The position numbers and the translations under genes are program-made. From JBBRFH01 sp038224615 (lineage in GTDB: Bacteria > Planctomycetota > Phycisphaerae > Tepidisphaerales > Tepidisphaeraceae): DNA of 19,174 nt. Where the stretch lies: contig JBBRFH010000030.1 of the NCBI GenBank assembly GCA_038224615.1, forward strand, positions 1 through 19,174, in the 5' to 3' direction. Below the pieces are notes generated by a model. The model was not told the DNA's origin. It did not search any database and worked only from the letters and a program-made list of their open reading frames with translations. Within the stretch, counting starts at the first letter, position 1. The number at the start of each line of letters is the position of its first letter. Below, piece after piece: positions 1-6,980 of this stretch.

Positions 1-442
1 GCTCGGCGGTAATGACCTTGTCGCCGATCAGCAGCCGGGTTTCCCCTTCGCGGTTGCACGCCGCGTCGAGCGGGACGATCTCGGGCGTTCGTCCGAATTG
101 CTTGAGCAGGATCACCCGCGCCAATGCCACCGACGTATGGCTGTCGGTATCCGCCGCCAGCACGCGGGTTTGGTCGATCGGCGTGCGCGAGAACAGCCGG
201 ACCGTCAGCGTCGGCCCGTCGCACCCGATCCCGCCTGCCGGGATGATACGAAGGCCTTCGACGCGCTGGTAGTCGATCACGGGCAGCAACGCGACGTCGG
301 CGCGTCCGGTGAGCAGGTCGTCAATGAGCGACGACGGCACGCCAAATCGCAGCGCCAGCGCCGGGTCATCCGCGAGCCCGAAGACGAGCGGGACAGTGTT
401 GAAGAAGCTGACGCAACTGATCCGAATCACGTCGCCGATCAT
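1..442 (-). CDS. mqnA: MqnA, chorismate dehydratase (futalosine menaquinone pathway), 3' end outside window
   Basis: The minus strand is open from an ATG at 442 to the window edge, giving the first 147 residues. The protein begins MIGDVIRISCVSFFNTVPLV, matching the MqnA opening (RIGAVSYLNTKPL). Further MqnA-like blocks follow: PSSLIDDLLTGRADVALLPVIDY (about residues 36-58), GIGCDGPTLTVRLFSRTPID (71-90), TDSHTSVALARVILLKQFG (99-117) and LLIGDKVI (137-144). MqnA removes water from chorismate to give 3-enolpyruvoyl-benzoate, the first committed step of menaquinone synthesis by the futalosine route, in the cytoplasm. The fold is that of a type 2 periplasmic binding protein. No Shine-Dalgarno sequence precedes the ATG; an in-frame GTG lies 24 nt upstream, but the family motif starts close to the ATG. 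The gene lies about 247 bp downstream of the Nudix gene on the same strand. Family assignment rests on remembered motifs and is strong. Confidence 0.9.
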   Translation of the reverse strand, partial: MIGDVIRISCVSFFNTVPLVFGLADDPALALRFGVPSSLIDDLLTGRADVALLPVIDYQRVEGLRIIPAGGIGCDGPTLTVRLFSRTPIDQTRVLAADTDSHTSVALARVILLKQFGRTPEIVPLDAACNREGETRLLIGDKVITAE

Positions 443-689
443 GCCAGATCGTATTGCCGGCTGCACGGGGCGAGGTCGCGTTTCAAGCCTTTCAGATTTG
501 ATCGGCCGGACGATCAAGGATGAACAGGAGCCGTTTCATGCTTCAACCTCTGACGTACTCCGTTGAGCGACGACGCGGGTTTTGCCGGCTTTCTTCGCCC
601 AGAAGAGCGGACGTTGGCGAGTGCGGGATTGGAGATGCGCAGCCCGGCGATCAATCAACATTCTTGCCGAAGGGTGGGGTCAGCGGGAC
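443..689. other. Gap between Nudix gene and mqnA, no gene seen
   Basis: About 250 bases separate the Nudix stop from the mqnA start. Both strands are open in places, but the translations are Arg-rich and without recognisable motifs. I see no strong hairpin with a T-run and no convincing promoter, although a promoter for mqnA on the minus strand may lie here. Confidence 0.4.
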
Positions 690-1133
690 TCAATCCGTTG
701 CCCGCTCACGCACGCACCGATCGAGGTGGGTGACCAGCCAAGCCAGCAGCGGCGCGTTGGCTTCGGGGAACGCGAAGTCGGCAAGCTCTGTGGGCAAGAC
801 CCACCGCCACTCGGCGCAACCAATCGCTTGAGGCTCGCCACTGAGGTGACGACACAGGATCGGCGTAAGGGTGACGATTGCGTGGGCGTAGGCGTGGGTG
901 ATCGGCTCGAGCGCGCCCGTCGAGGCGACCTCGATGCCCAGTTCCTCGCGCACCTCGCGCACCGCCGCGTCGGCGGGGGATTCGCCGGGCTCGATCTTCC
1001 CTCCGGGAAACTCCCATAGCCCGGCCAGCACCGCGTCGGGCTGGCGCCGGCAGATCAACAGCCGGGCTCCATCGGCATCGACGACGACCCCGATCGCTAC
1101 CAGCACGGTTTTGGGCGTTCCATCGGGGGTCAC
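690..1133 (-). CDS. mutT: MutT-type Nudix hydrolase (probable 8-oxo-dGTP diphosphatase)
   Basis: A complete Nudix box, G-x5-E-x7-R-E-V-x-E-E-x-G-I, lies at residues 45-67 of this model, within GGKIEPGESPADAAVREV followed by REELGI. The segment before it, RLLICRRQPDAVLAGLWEFP, is typical of MutT proteins that clean 8-oxo-dGTP from the nucleotide pool; other nucleoside diphosphate-X substrates are possible. The length (147 aa) is close to E. coli MutT (129 aa). The start is uncertain: no ATG occurs after the upstream stop at 1173-1175. Candidates are TTG at 1160 and GTG at 1151, 1133 and 1106. I chose 1133 because it places about ten residues before the first beta strand, as in the family. No Shine-Dalgarno sequence helps the decision. 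mqnA lies downstream on the same strand. Confidence 0.88.
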   Translation of the reverse strand: MTPDGTPKTVLVAIGVVVDADGARLLICRRQPDAVLAGLWEFPGGKIEPGESPADAAVREVREELGIEVASTGALEPITHAYAHAIVTLTPILCRHLSGEPQAIGCAEWRWVLPTELADFAFPEANAPLLAWLVTHLDRCVRERATD

Positions 1134-1301
1134 GGACGACTGGTGTATCACACCACCCAAACAGCCACAAAACTACAGTGCCCCACCCTGCCCGGGAGGG
1201 GCCAAAACGCCACGAATCCGTCCAGCCGAATGCTCTGTAAGCCGTTGGCAGCATTGATGTTACCAATTATAGAGGGGGGCGGAACTTATCCAAACTCTTA
1301 A

Positions 1302-1330
1302 TTGACAGGGGGTAGGGGCAGGGTTATAGT
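1302..1330 (+). promoter_or_regulatory. Sigma-70-type promoter of the candidate small RNA
   Basis: TTGACA at 1302-1307 and TATAGT at 1325-1330 are separated by exactly 17 bases. The -35 box is perfect and the -10 box matches five of six consensus bases. Transcription would start near 1337. No ORF with credible coding features follows, but a strong terminator does, so the promoter appears to serve a short non-coding RNA. Confidence 0.75.
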
Positions 1331-1336
1331 CGATCC

Positions 1337-1445
1337 TGTCATCGGAATCCGATTTCCGATGGCTCACAACCGAACAAAGCGGCTTCAAAGCCGTGGCGCA
1401 CTTCCGGAGGCGGATCGGAGCCACCCCTCCGGAAGTTTTGTTTTT
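1337..1445 (+). ncRNA. Candidate stand-alone small RNA with three hairpins (about 109 nt)
   Basis: The interval begins just after a near-consensus promoter and ends in a rho-independent terminator. Three stems follow each other. Stem 1 pairs CATCGGAA (1340-1347) with TTCCGATG (1354-1361) around a six-base loop. Stem 2 pairs CGGCT (1380-1384) with AGCCG (1389-1393) around TCAA. Stem 3 is the terminator. The only ORF through it starts at an ATG at 1359 and yields a low-quality Arg-rich translation running past the terminator, so I treat the region as non-coding. It does not show the conserved GGAAGCAG-type apical motif of SRP RNA and is too short for 6S, RNase P or tmRNA. The start is predicted from the promoter and the end from the T-run. 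Function is unknown; it lies in a long gap between two minus-strand genes, so it is probably not a leader for either. Confidence 0.6.
1400..1445 (+). terminator. Strong rho-independent terminator ending the candidate small RNA
   Basis: ACTTCCGGAGG (1400-1410) pairs perfectly with CCTCCGGAAGT (1426-1436), an 11-bp stem around a 15-base loop. It is followed by a T-rich run at 1436-1445 interrupted by one G. Orientation is plus, because the T-run follows the right arm. Confidence 0.85.
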
Positions 1446-1781
1446 ACACTTCGCAGACCGGCAACCCGTTACTTGCATGCCCGTCACCGGCCGACGCCAT
1501 GGCCGGGACGAGCCTGCGCGGGTCGGCACGCGCGATGCATCAATGTGACGCGCGCTACATTTGATACATTCGCCCCACTAAACCGGCCGGGATTGCAGGG
1601 CGAACTCTTCACTTTTGAAAGAGCTTCCGGCTCCCGCTGATCGAGAACCCGGATCACGCGCGACGCGTCGCGTGTACGCCCCTTCATACCGCCGCCGATC
1701 GCAAAAGTCGGCGGAAAAATGGACCGTGAAAAATAGGCCGATTGTCCAGAAGACGATGAGCCGCCCCCACCAGACGCGGGA
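1446..1781. other. 336-bp gap without a recognised gene; contains two palindromes
   Basis: No credible coding region is seen. A perfect palindrome GCGACGCGTCGC lies at 1660-1671 and its pairing extends outward with interruptions; it could be an operator or a hairpin. A second inverted repeat, CCGCCGA (1692-1698) with TCGGCGG (1708-1714), lies about 70 bases beyond the stop of the minus-strand dehydrogenase. It lacks a T-run on either strand, so it is at most a weak terminator or RNA-stabilising hairpin. Confidence 0.4.
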
Positions 1782-2741
1782 TCAAGGCGCCGGGTGCTTC
1801 GGCGTTTGTCCTTGCAGGACGGCGACGACGTCGCGGACCACCCAACTCATGTTTTCCAACGCCGTGCCGGTGCGGGCGGCGAGGTGGGGGGTGAGCAGGA
1901 CGTTGTCCAAGCCGACGAGCGGGAAATCGGCCTGAGGCGGCTCCGGCCAATAGACGTCGATGGCGGCACCGGCAAGCCGATGTCCGCGGATGGCGTCGGC
2001 AAGTGCGCGAGCGTCGAGGACTTCGCCTCGGCTGGTGTTGAGCACGATCGCGTCGGGCTTCATCAGCGCGAGCTGGTCGCGGCCGACCATGTTCTCGTTG
2101 CCGGGGAGCATGGTGACGTGGATCGTCAGGATGTCGGAGTGGCGGAAAAGCGCTTCCTTGTTGACGCCGGTCGCAGCGAACGCAAGATCGCTCGGCTGGA
2201 TGTCGAGGACGTCGTTGTAGATCACCTTCATGCCGTAACCGTTGGCGGCGATGTTGCCGACGCGTTTGCCGACGCGGCCCATGCCGAGGATGCCAATCGT
2301 CATCTCGTTAAGCTGTCGGCCGCGAACGGTGGCGCGGATCTTCTTGAACTCCGCGGGCGTGTAGACCTTCTCCTTGAAAAAATTCCACGGACGGATGAGC
2401 TGCTGGATGTAGCCGAAGATGTAATCGCCGACGGCGAGCGTGTTGGCATCGGGCGTGTAGACGACTTCAATGCCGCGGGCGCGGCAGGCCTTGACGTCGA
2501 TGTTCTCGATCCCGACCCCGCCTCGGCCGACGACCTTCAGCTTCGGTGCCTTGGCGAGGAACGGCGGCGTCACCTTGGTGTACGTGCGGATGACGAGTCC
2601 ATCGGCCACGGCGAGGTGTGCATCAAATGCCGGGTCGTCGTACATCACCTCGCGGACATCGACCTGCTCCTTGAGCCATGCAAGCGGCGTTGGGTCCGAG
2701 CCTTCGGTGACGATGACGACCGGTTTCTTCGACGAAATCAT
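1782..2741 (-). CDS. D-isomer specific 2-hydroxyacid dehydrogenase (phosphoglycerate dehydrogenase-like)
   Basis: This 319-residue protein has the two-domain layout of NAD-dependent D-2-hydroxyacid dehydrogenases. The N-terminal part carries VGRGGVGIENIDVKACRARG (71-90), and the nucleotide-binding glycine motif GMGRVG is at 153-158. The catalytic trio can be placed at Arg238 (NTSRGEVLD), Glu267 (WPEPP) and His286 (LLTPHLAAR). Family members oxidise or reduce D-2-hydroxyacids such as 3-phosphoglycerate, glyoxylate or hydroxypyruvate. The substrate cannot be told from sequence, and the protein lacks the C-terminal ACT regulatory domain of SerA-type enzymes. The start is an ATG at 2741 with the Rossmann-like segment KKPVVIVTEGSD directly after it; no Shine-Dalgarno sequence is seen. 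It is transcribed away from sppA, and a pair of hairpin repeats sits in the shared upstream region. Confidence 0.88.
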   Translation of the reverse strand: MISSKKPVVIVTEGSDPTPLAWLKEQVDVREVMYDDPAFDAHLAVADGLVIRTYTKVTPPFLAKAPKLKVVGRGGVGIENIDVKACRARGIEVVYTPDANTLAVGDYIFGYIQQLIRPWNFFKEKVYTPAEFKKIRATVRGRQLNEMTIGILGMGRVGKRVGNIAANGYGMKVIYNDVLDIQPSDLAFAATGVNKEALFRHSDILTIHVTMLPGNENMVGRDQLALMKPDAIVLNTSRGEVLDARALADAIRGHRLAGAAIDVYWPEPPQADFPLVGLDNVLLTPHLAARTGTALENMSWVVRDVVAVLQGQTPKHPAP

Positions 2742-2807
2742 GATCGACCAAGAATAGCAGATGACTTGGCAGTGCGCCGATTGTTAGGATATCGTGGCTG
2801 TGTCGTG

Positions 2808-2864
2808 CCGTGGGCATCTTGCCCACGGGGCTTCAAGCGGGGAGCGTGGGCAGGATGCCCACGC
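2808..2864. repeat. REP/BIME-like pair of inverted hairpins
   Basis: Two perfect hairpins stand head to head. The first pairs CCGTGGGC (2808-2815) with GCCCACGG (2821-2828) around ATCTT. The second pairs GCGTGGGC (2844-2851) with GCCCACGC (2857-2864) around AGGAT. The 17-base cores of the two units are reverse complements with one mismatch, so the whole element is also a larger inverted repeat. Such GTGGGCATCTTGCCCAC-type units are recalled as dispersed repeats in planctomycete-like genomes; only this pair is visible here. It lies in the divergent promoter region between the dehydrogenase and sppA and would form a cruciform in DNA or a hairpin in the sppA leader. Confidence 0.75.
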
Positions 2865-2909
2865 CACGAGAAACGCAAACGTCTCTGTCTGATCGAACCG
2901 GAGCACCTG

Positions 2910-4811
2910 ATGCTGAAGCGCGCAATCGCGATCACGTTGTTGTCGTCCTCGCTGGTATTCGCCGATGCGACCACCAAGCCGACCACCAACCCGACCATGT
3001 CGTCGTCGACCACCCAACCATCCACTCAGCCGTCGGCGGCAAAGAAAAAATTCGTCACGCCGGCGGAACTGGCGCGGCAGATGCAGGAGCAGACGCAGAC
3101 CGTCGAGAAGATGCTGCAGGTCGCGCACTTCGACCTCAACGAAGCCTTCCGCGAGAAGCCGGCGAGCTTTTCGTTCTTCGGCGAGCCGTCGCCGACGCTC
3201 CGCGACCTGATCGCGCGCATCGAAAAGGCCGGCGACGACGCGACCATCAAGGCGGCGGTCTTTTATATCGGCGCCGGGACGGGATTGAACTTTTCGCAGG
3301 CCCAGGAAGTGCGGGACGCCATCGCCGAGCTGCGCCGGGCTGGAAAGAAAAGCTTCGTTTACGCAGACAGCTATGACACGACCTCGTACATCGTTGCCTC
3401 GGGCGCGACCAACATCTGCCTGATGCAAGGCGGCGAGATCTTCATCCCGGGAATCGGCTTTGAGACAATGTTCTACAAGGGCGCGTTCGACAAGCTCGGC
3501 ATCGCCGCCGACTACGTGCAGATCGGCGAGTACAAGGGCGCCGAGGAGCCATTCACGCGAAGTGAGCCCTCCGAGGAGCTTAAAGGCGAGATGAACAAGC
3601 TCGTCGAGGCGTACTACCAGCAGATCGTCAATGGCATCTCGCTGAATCGCAACCTCAAGAGCGAGGACGTGAAGCGCGCCATCGACGGCGCGATCGTCAG
3701 CGGCAAGCAGGCCGAATCGCTCGGGTGGGTCGATCACCTGGTCGACGCCGACGGGTTGCGCGGGCTGATGAAGGAGGAACTGGGCGATGAGATCAACCTC
3801 GTCCACAACTTCGGCTCGGCCGAGCGCGAAGCGATTGATCTGTCGAACCCGTTCACGCTCCTGGCGGCGCTGAACAAGCGCGAGACGCCGTCGGAAAAGC
3901 CGAAGGTCGCGATCGTCTACGCCGATGGCACGATCATCGACGGCAAAGGTGGCGAAGGGATGTTCGGAGGGAGCAGCGTGGGATCCGAGGACATTCGCCA
4001 GGCGATGCGCATGGCGGCGCGGGATGATTCGATCAAGGCGATCGTCATCCGCATCAGCTCGCCCGGCGGTAGCGCACTGGCGAGCGAGGCGATGTGGCAG
4101 TCGGTTCGGCGCGTTGCTAAGGACAAGCCCGTCGTCATCTCCGTCGGCGGCATGGCCGCCAGCGGGGGGTATTACCTCGCGTCGGCGGGGGACTGGATCG
4201 TCGCCGACCCCTCGGCGATCGTCGGTTCGATCGGCGTCGTCGGGGGTAAGTTCGTTATGACCGATCTGTACGAGAAGCTCGGCATCTCCACCATGACCTT
4301 CTCGCGCGGGCAGAATGCCGATCTGTTCAGCTCGACGAGCCGCTTTGACGAGAAGCAGAAGCGCATGGTCCGCACGTGGATGAAGAACACTTACGACCAG
4401 TTCACCGACCGCATCACGACGACGCGCGGCAAAAAAATCAAGGACATCGACAAGATCGCCCGCGGGCGAATCTTCCTGGCGGCGGATGCGAAGGATCTGG
4501 GGATGGTCGACGAGATCGGCGGCCTCAAGACCGCTATTTCCAATGCCGCCGGCCGGGCCAAGCTTGGTGAAGCGAGCAATTACGACGTGACGATCCTCCC
4601 GCCCCCCACGACGTTTGCCGACATCCTGAGCGGCCGCGGCGCGGATGCCAAGCTGCCGTTCACGCCGAGGATCGAGATCAGCGCCGATTCAATTCTTCGC
4701 TCGCTCCCCCTCGATCTCCGCGAGTCGCTCGGCCAACAGCTCAACCTGATGTCGATCCTCCAGGATCGGCCGGTGGCGCTGATGTCGCCTTACGTCATTC
4801 GGATGAAGTAA
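2910..4811 (+). CDS. sppA: Signal peptide peptidase SppA, tandem-domain (67 kDa) type
   Basis: The 633-residue product has an N-terminal signal segment (MLKRAIAITLLSSSLVFADA), a Thr/Ser/Pro-rich linker to about residue 47, and two serine-protease S49 domains (about 95-300 and 330-540). The proposed general base Lys209 sits in IGEYKGAEEPF in the first domain, and the nucleophile Ser418 in GGMAASGGYY in the second, as in E. coli SppA (Lys209/Ser409). The enzyme degrades released signal peptides at the cytoplasmic membrane. I chose the ATG at 2910 because it opens the signal peptide and follows GGAG by six bases; the frame is open much further upstream, but only antisense to the dehydrogenase. 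A possible -10 box TAGGAT lies at 2785-2790 with a poor -35 box (ATGACT at 2761-2766). The leader would include the paired hairpin repeat. Confidence 0.92.
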   Translation: MLKRAIAITLLSSSLVFADATTKPTTNPTMSSSTTQPSTQPSAAKKKFVTPAELARQMQEQTQTVEKMLQVAHFDLNEAFREKPASFSFFGEPSPTLRDLIARIEKAGDDATIKAAVFYIGAGTGLNFSQAQEVRDAIAELRRAGKKSFVYADSYDTTSYIVASGATNICLMQGGEIFIPGIGFETMFYKGAFDKLGIAADYVQIGEYKGAEEPFTRSEPSEELKGEMNKLVEAYYQQIVNGISLNRNLKSEDVKRAIDGAIVSGKQAESLGWVDHLVDADGLRGLMKEELGDEINLVHNFGSAEREAIDLSNPFTLLAALNKRETPSEKPKVAIVYADGTIIDGKGGEGMFGGSSVGSEDIRQAMRMAARDDSIKAIVIRISSPGGSALASEAMWQSVRRVAKDKPVVISVGGMAASGGYYLASAGDWIVADPSAIVGSIGVVGGKFVMTDLYEKLGISTMTFSRGQNADLFSSTSRFDEKQKRMVRTWMKNTYDQFTDRITTTRGKKIKDIDKIARGRIFLAADAKDLGMVDEIGGLKTAISNAAGRAKLGEASNYDVTILPPPTTFADILSGRGADAKLPFTPRIEISADSILRSLPLDLRESLGQQLNLMSILQDRPVALMSPYVIRMK

Positions 4812-4819
4812 AAGGCCTG

Positions 4820-4966
4820 TCCACGAATCTCCACGAATCTCCACAAATGGTACGAATGGAGAAGCAGCAGCCACAGGTGAAGCGCACAAGGACACAGATA
4901 GTTGAAACTGAGGCGTCGCGCGCCCTGCGCCCCCTCAATTCGTGTCCATTCGTGTAGATTCGTGGA
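4820..4966. repeat. Imperfect inverted repeat of CACGAAT units, probable dispersed repeat
   Basis: The left side (4820-4860) holds CCACGAATCT twice in tandem (4821-4840), then a degenerate copy and TACGAATGGA. The right side (4937-4965) holds the reverse orientation, ATTCGTG three times within about 28 bases. Between them are some 75 bases without coding character. The pattern of CCACGAATCT with its inverse is one I recall from dispersed intergenic repeats in planctomycete and similar genomes. It occupies the gap between sppA and the fba promoter. A transcript could fold it into a long imperfect stem. Confidence 0.6.
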
Positions 4967-5064
4967 TCGCGTTTTTCTTTTTAGCCGAGGCAGCCGCTAC
5001 GGACCTCGCCTTAGAGAACTTCCCGCAGTGCGACAAAAGTCATAAAAAGACCATCGCATCCCTT

Positions 5065-5093
5065 TTGAAAGCGCGGGCAGTTTTCCATAGGAT
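5065..5093 (+). promoter_or_regulatory. Probable sigma-70 promoter of fba
   Basis: TTGAAA at 5065-5070 and TAGGAT at 5088-5093 are separated by 17 bases. The expected start near 5100 gives an untranslated leader of about 98 bases before the fba ATG. The distance, the orientation and the absence of another gene in between support assignment to fba. Confidence 0.6.
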
Positions 5094-5197
5094 GATGACT
5101 CGGACGCGAACGATTCGTTCGCTCGCGGGCCGACTCACTGAAACGACCGCGCACGCGAGCCACTGAAGGCCGCTATGGCGCACGAAAGGATCCTGCT

Positions 5198-6220
5198 ATG
5201 CCTCTGATGACCACCAAGCCGATGTTCGACCTCGCCTACGAAGGCGGATTCGCTGTTGGCGCGTTCAACGTGAACAACATGGAACTGTGTCAAGGCATCA
5301 TCGAGGCGTGTGCCGCCGAGAAGAGCCCGCTGATCCTGCAGATCTCCAAAGGCGCGCGCAAGTACGCCAAGATGCACTACCTCAAGGCGATCATCGACGC
5401 CGCCGTCGTTGAGTATCCCTGGCTGCCCATCTCGATTCACCTTGACCACGGCGACACCGTCGACCTCGTCGACACCTGCGTCAAGGACGGGTTCACGTCG
5501 GTCATGATCGACGGCTCGCACCATTCGTACGAAGACAACATCAAGCTGTCGGCCGAAGCCGTGAAGCACGCGCATGCGGCCGGCGTTGTCGTCGAGACCG
5601 AACTCGGCATGCTCGGCGGCATCGAAGAAGATGTCGTCGGGATGGACGCCCACGACTACGAGAAGAACGTTGAGAAGTTCCTGACCGATCCCGATCAGGC
5701 CAAAGATTTCTGGAAGCGCACCGGCTGCGACAGCCTCGCCGTCGCGATCGGCACCAGCCACGGCGCGTTCAAGTTCAAGCACGAAGCCAAGCTGGCGTTC
5801 AACAAGATCGAGCAGATTATGAAGACCTGCCCGGGCCTTCCGCTGGTCATGCACGGCTCGTCGTCGGTCCCGCAGGAATTCATCGACCTGGTCAACAAGT
5901 ACGGCGGGGCGATGCCCAACGCCAAGGGCGTGCCCGAAGCCCAGATCAACATGGCCGTCACCAAGTACGGCGTGTGCAAGGTGAACATCGACACCGACCT
6001 TCGCCAGGCGATGACCGCGAAGATCCGCGAAGTATTCGTCACCAAGCCCGCCGAGTTCGATCCGCGTAATTACCTTGGCCCGGCGCGTGAAGCGATCATC
6101 GGCATGGTCCGCCGCAAGTTGCAGCCCAACGTGCTCAACAGCGCCGGCAAGGCCGACGCCGTCGTGAAGCAGTGGGAAAAACTCGGCAAGCCGATGCCCA
6201 GCTTCTATGGCACGAAGTAA
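5198..6220 (+). CDS. fba: Class II fructose-1,6-bisphosphate aldolase
   Basis: The 340-residue protein is a zinc-dependent aldolase that interconverts fructose 1,6-bisphosphate with dihydroxyacetone phosphate and glyceraldehyde 3-phosphate in glycolysis and gluconeogenesis. Catalytic Asp83 and zinc ligand His84 lie in HLDHGDTVDLVD. Glu135 lies in VVETELG, and zinc ligands His188 and His219 lie in GTSHGAFK and LVMHGSSS. The phosphate-binding NIDTDLR motif starts at 263. The start ATG at 5198 follows AAAGGA by seven bases, a clear ribosome binding site. The gene has its own promoter upstream and hairpins with a terminator-like element just after the stop, so it is probably monocistronic. Length and motifs fit the class II family; nothing unusual is seen. 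Confidence 0.95.
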   Translation: MPLMTTKPMFDLAYEGGFAVGAFNVNNMELCQGIIEACAAEKSPLILQISKGARKYAKMHYLKAIIDAAVVEYPWLPISIHLDHGDTVDLVDTCVKDGFTSVMIDGSHHSYEDNIKLSAEAVKHAHAAGVVVETELGMLGGIEEDVVGMDAHDYEKNVEKFLTDPDQAKDFWKRTGCDSLAVAIGTSHGAFKFKHEAKLAFNKIEQIMKTCPGLPLVMHGSSSVPQEFIDLVNKYGGAMPNAKGVPEAQINMAVTKYGVCKVNIDTDLRQAMTAKIREVFVTKPAEFDPRNYLGPAREAIIGMVRRKLQPNVLNSAGKADAVVKQWEKLGKPMPSFYGTK

Positions 6221-6231
6221 TCGTCGTCCGC

Positions 6232-6306
6232 GCGGACGCATCATGTGCGTCTGCGGGGCGTGACATCACACACCGAAAGCCCCGGCCAAGCCTGGCCGGG
6301 GCTTCT
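6232..6306 (+). terminator. Tandem hairpins after fba, probable terminator
   Basis: The first hairpin pairs GCGGACGCA (6232-6240) with TGCGTCTGC (6246-6254) around TCATG, with one G-T pair. The second is a perfect 12-bp stem, AAGCCCCGGCCA (6277-6288) with TGGCCGGGGCTT (6293-6304), around a four-base loop. The T content after it is low (CTC, then GGCTT), so termination efficiency is uncertain, but position and stem strength fit an fba terminator or mRNA 3' stabiliser. Confidence 0.65.
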
Positions 6307-6369
6307 CGGCTTCAATGGACGTCATCGTCGATTCGCCTCCCACAGCTTTTGTTGGCATGCTGTACGCAA

Positions 6370-6678
6370 ATGACCACACCCGAAACCCTCTCGTCGATGA
6401 TCGCCGTCCAGCCGGGCGCCGTCGTTTCGCGGACGCTTGTGAAAAAGCCGACCGGCACCATCACACTCTTCGCGTTCGACGCCGGCCAAGGCCTCAGCGA
6501 ACACACCGCCCCGTTCGATGCGCTCGTGCAGGTGATTGAAGGCGAGTGCAACATCACCATCGGCGCCGCGCCCCACACGGTCCGCGCCGGCGAAGTGCTG
6601 CTCCTGCCGGCCAACATCGCGCACGCGGTGCAGTCGACCGCGCCGTTCAAGATGCTGCTCACGATGATTCGGACGTAG
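6370..6678 (+). CDS. Small cupin-domain protein
   Basis: The 102-residue protein is a single-domain cupin. Motif 1 is recognisable as GLSEHTAPFDALVQVIEGE (41-59), with only one of the usual two histidines (His45). Motif 2 is AGEVLLLPANIAHAV (73-87), with Pro80 and His85. Similar short cupins often bind a metal or small molecule in the cytoplasm; the missing second histidine makes the metal site doubtful, so no substrate is proposed. The frame is open further upstream into the fba terminator, but the cupin similarity begins near the ATG at 6370, which I take as the start. No clear Shine-Dalgarno sequence is seen. No partner gene is obvious: the aldolase is separated by a terminator and the next gene starts about 90 bases on. 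Confidence 0.8.
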   Translation: MTTPETLSSMIAVQPGAVVSRTLVKKPTGTITLFAFDAGQGLSEHTAPFDALVQVIEGECNITIGAAPHTVRAGEVLLLPANIAHAVQSTAPFKMLLTMIRT

Positions 6679-6767
6679 TTGCCGCATCCGTAATAGATTA
6701 GAAAACGGTTTGTACGACAGACCTCGGATTTGCATAGGATACGATCGCAAACATCTGGAGCGGCTCG

Positions 6768-6980
6768 ATGCCCAGCGATAGAATCGCCAGGAAGTTTTGG
6801 TCTGGAACGATGGCAGAGGCCGACGAGGAAGATGCGCGCCAGTGGTTAGCGCTGACGCCCGTTGATCGGCTTCGCGCATTGGAGCAGATTCGCGCCGCCA
6901 ACCATGGGTACGCAAGACCGGATCAACCTCGCCCCCGACTTCAAAGAGTTTATCGAGTTGCTCAACTCCGAGAACGTTGA
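6768..6980 (+). CDS. Small hypothetical protein overlapping a nucleotidyltransferase gene
   Basis: This 70-residue product starts at an ATG preceded by GGAG at seven bases. The N-terminal half is acidic and helical (AEADEEDARQWLALTPVDRL) and the C-terminus reads RLQRVYRVAQLRER. From memory, short proteins with an L-T-P-x-x-R-L core and a terminal R-L-Q-R-V block are commonly encoded just before nucleotidyltransferase-like genes such as the next one, which makes it a plausible partner. No domain or function can be assigned. The last 77 bases overlap the next gene in a different frame, which implies translational coupling. A TAGGAT box at 6735-6740 could be a -10 element, but no good -35 is present. 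Confidence 0.65.
   Translation: MPSDRIARKFWSGTMAEADEEDARQWLALTPVDRLRALEQIRAANHGYARPDQPRPRLQRVYRVAQLRER

Noticed and set aside
1337..1445. Small signal recognition particle RNA as identity of the candidate small RNA
   Set aside because: The conserved GGAAGCAG-type apical motif is absent and the three-hairpin layout does not fit one long rod.
1794..2909. Long plus-strand extension of the sppA frame giving a protein of about 1000 residues
   Set aside because: The extra part is antisense to the hydroxyacid dehydrogenase and passes through a hairpin repeat; the signal peptide and ribosome binding site place the start at 2910.
5175..5207. Ten-codon upstream ORF overlapping the fba start (MAHERILLCL)
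   Set aside because: It has no ribosome binding site of its own and nothing suggests a regulatory leader peptide; a chance ORF is more likely.
5135..6244. 369-codon minus-strand ORF opposite fba
   Set aside because: The plus strand encodes a full class II aldolase with all active-site residues; the opposite frame is a codon-bias artefact.
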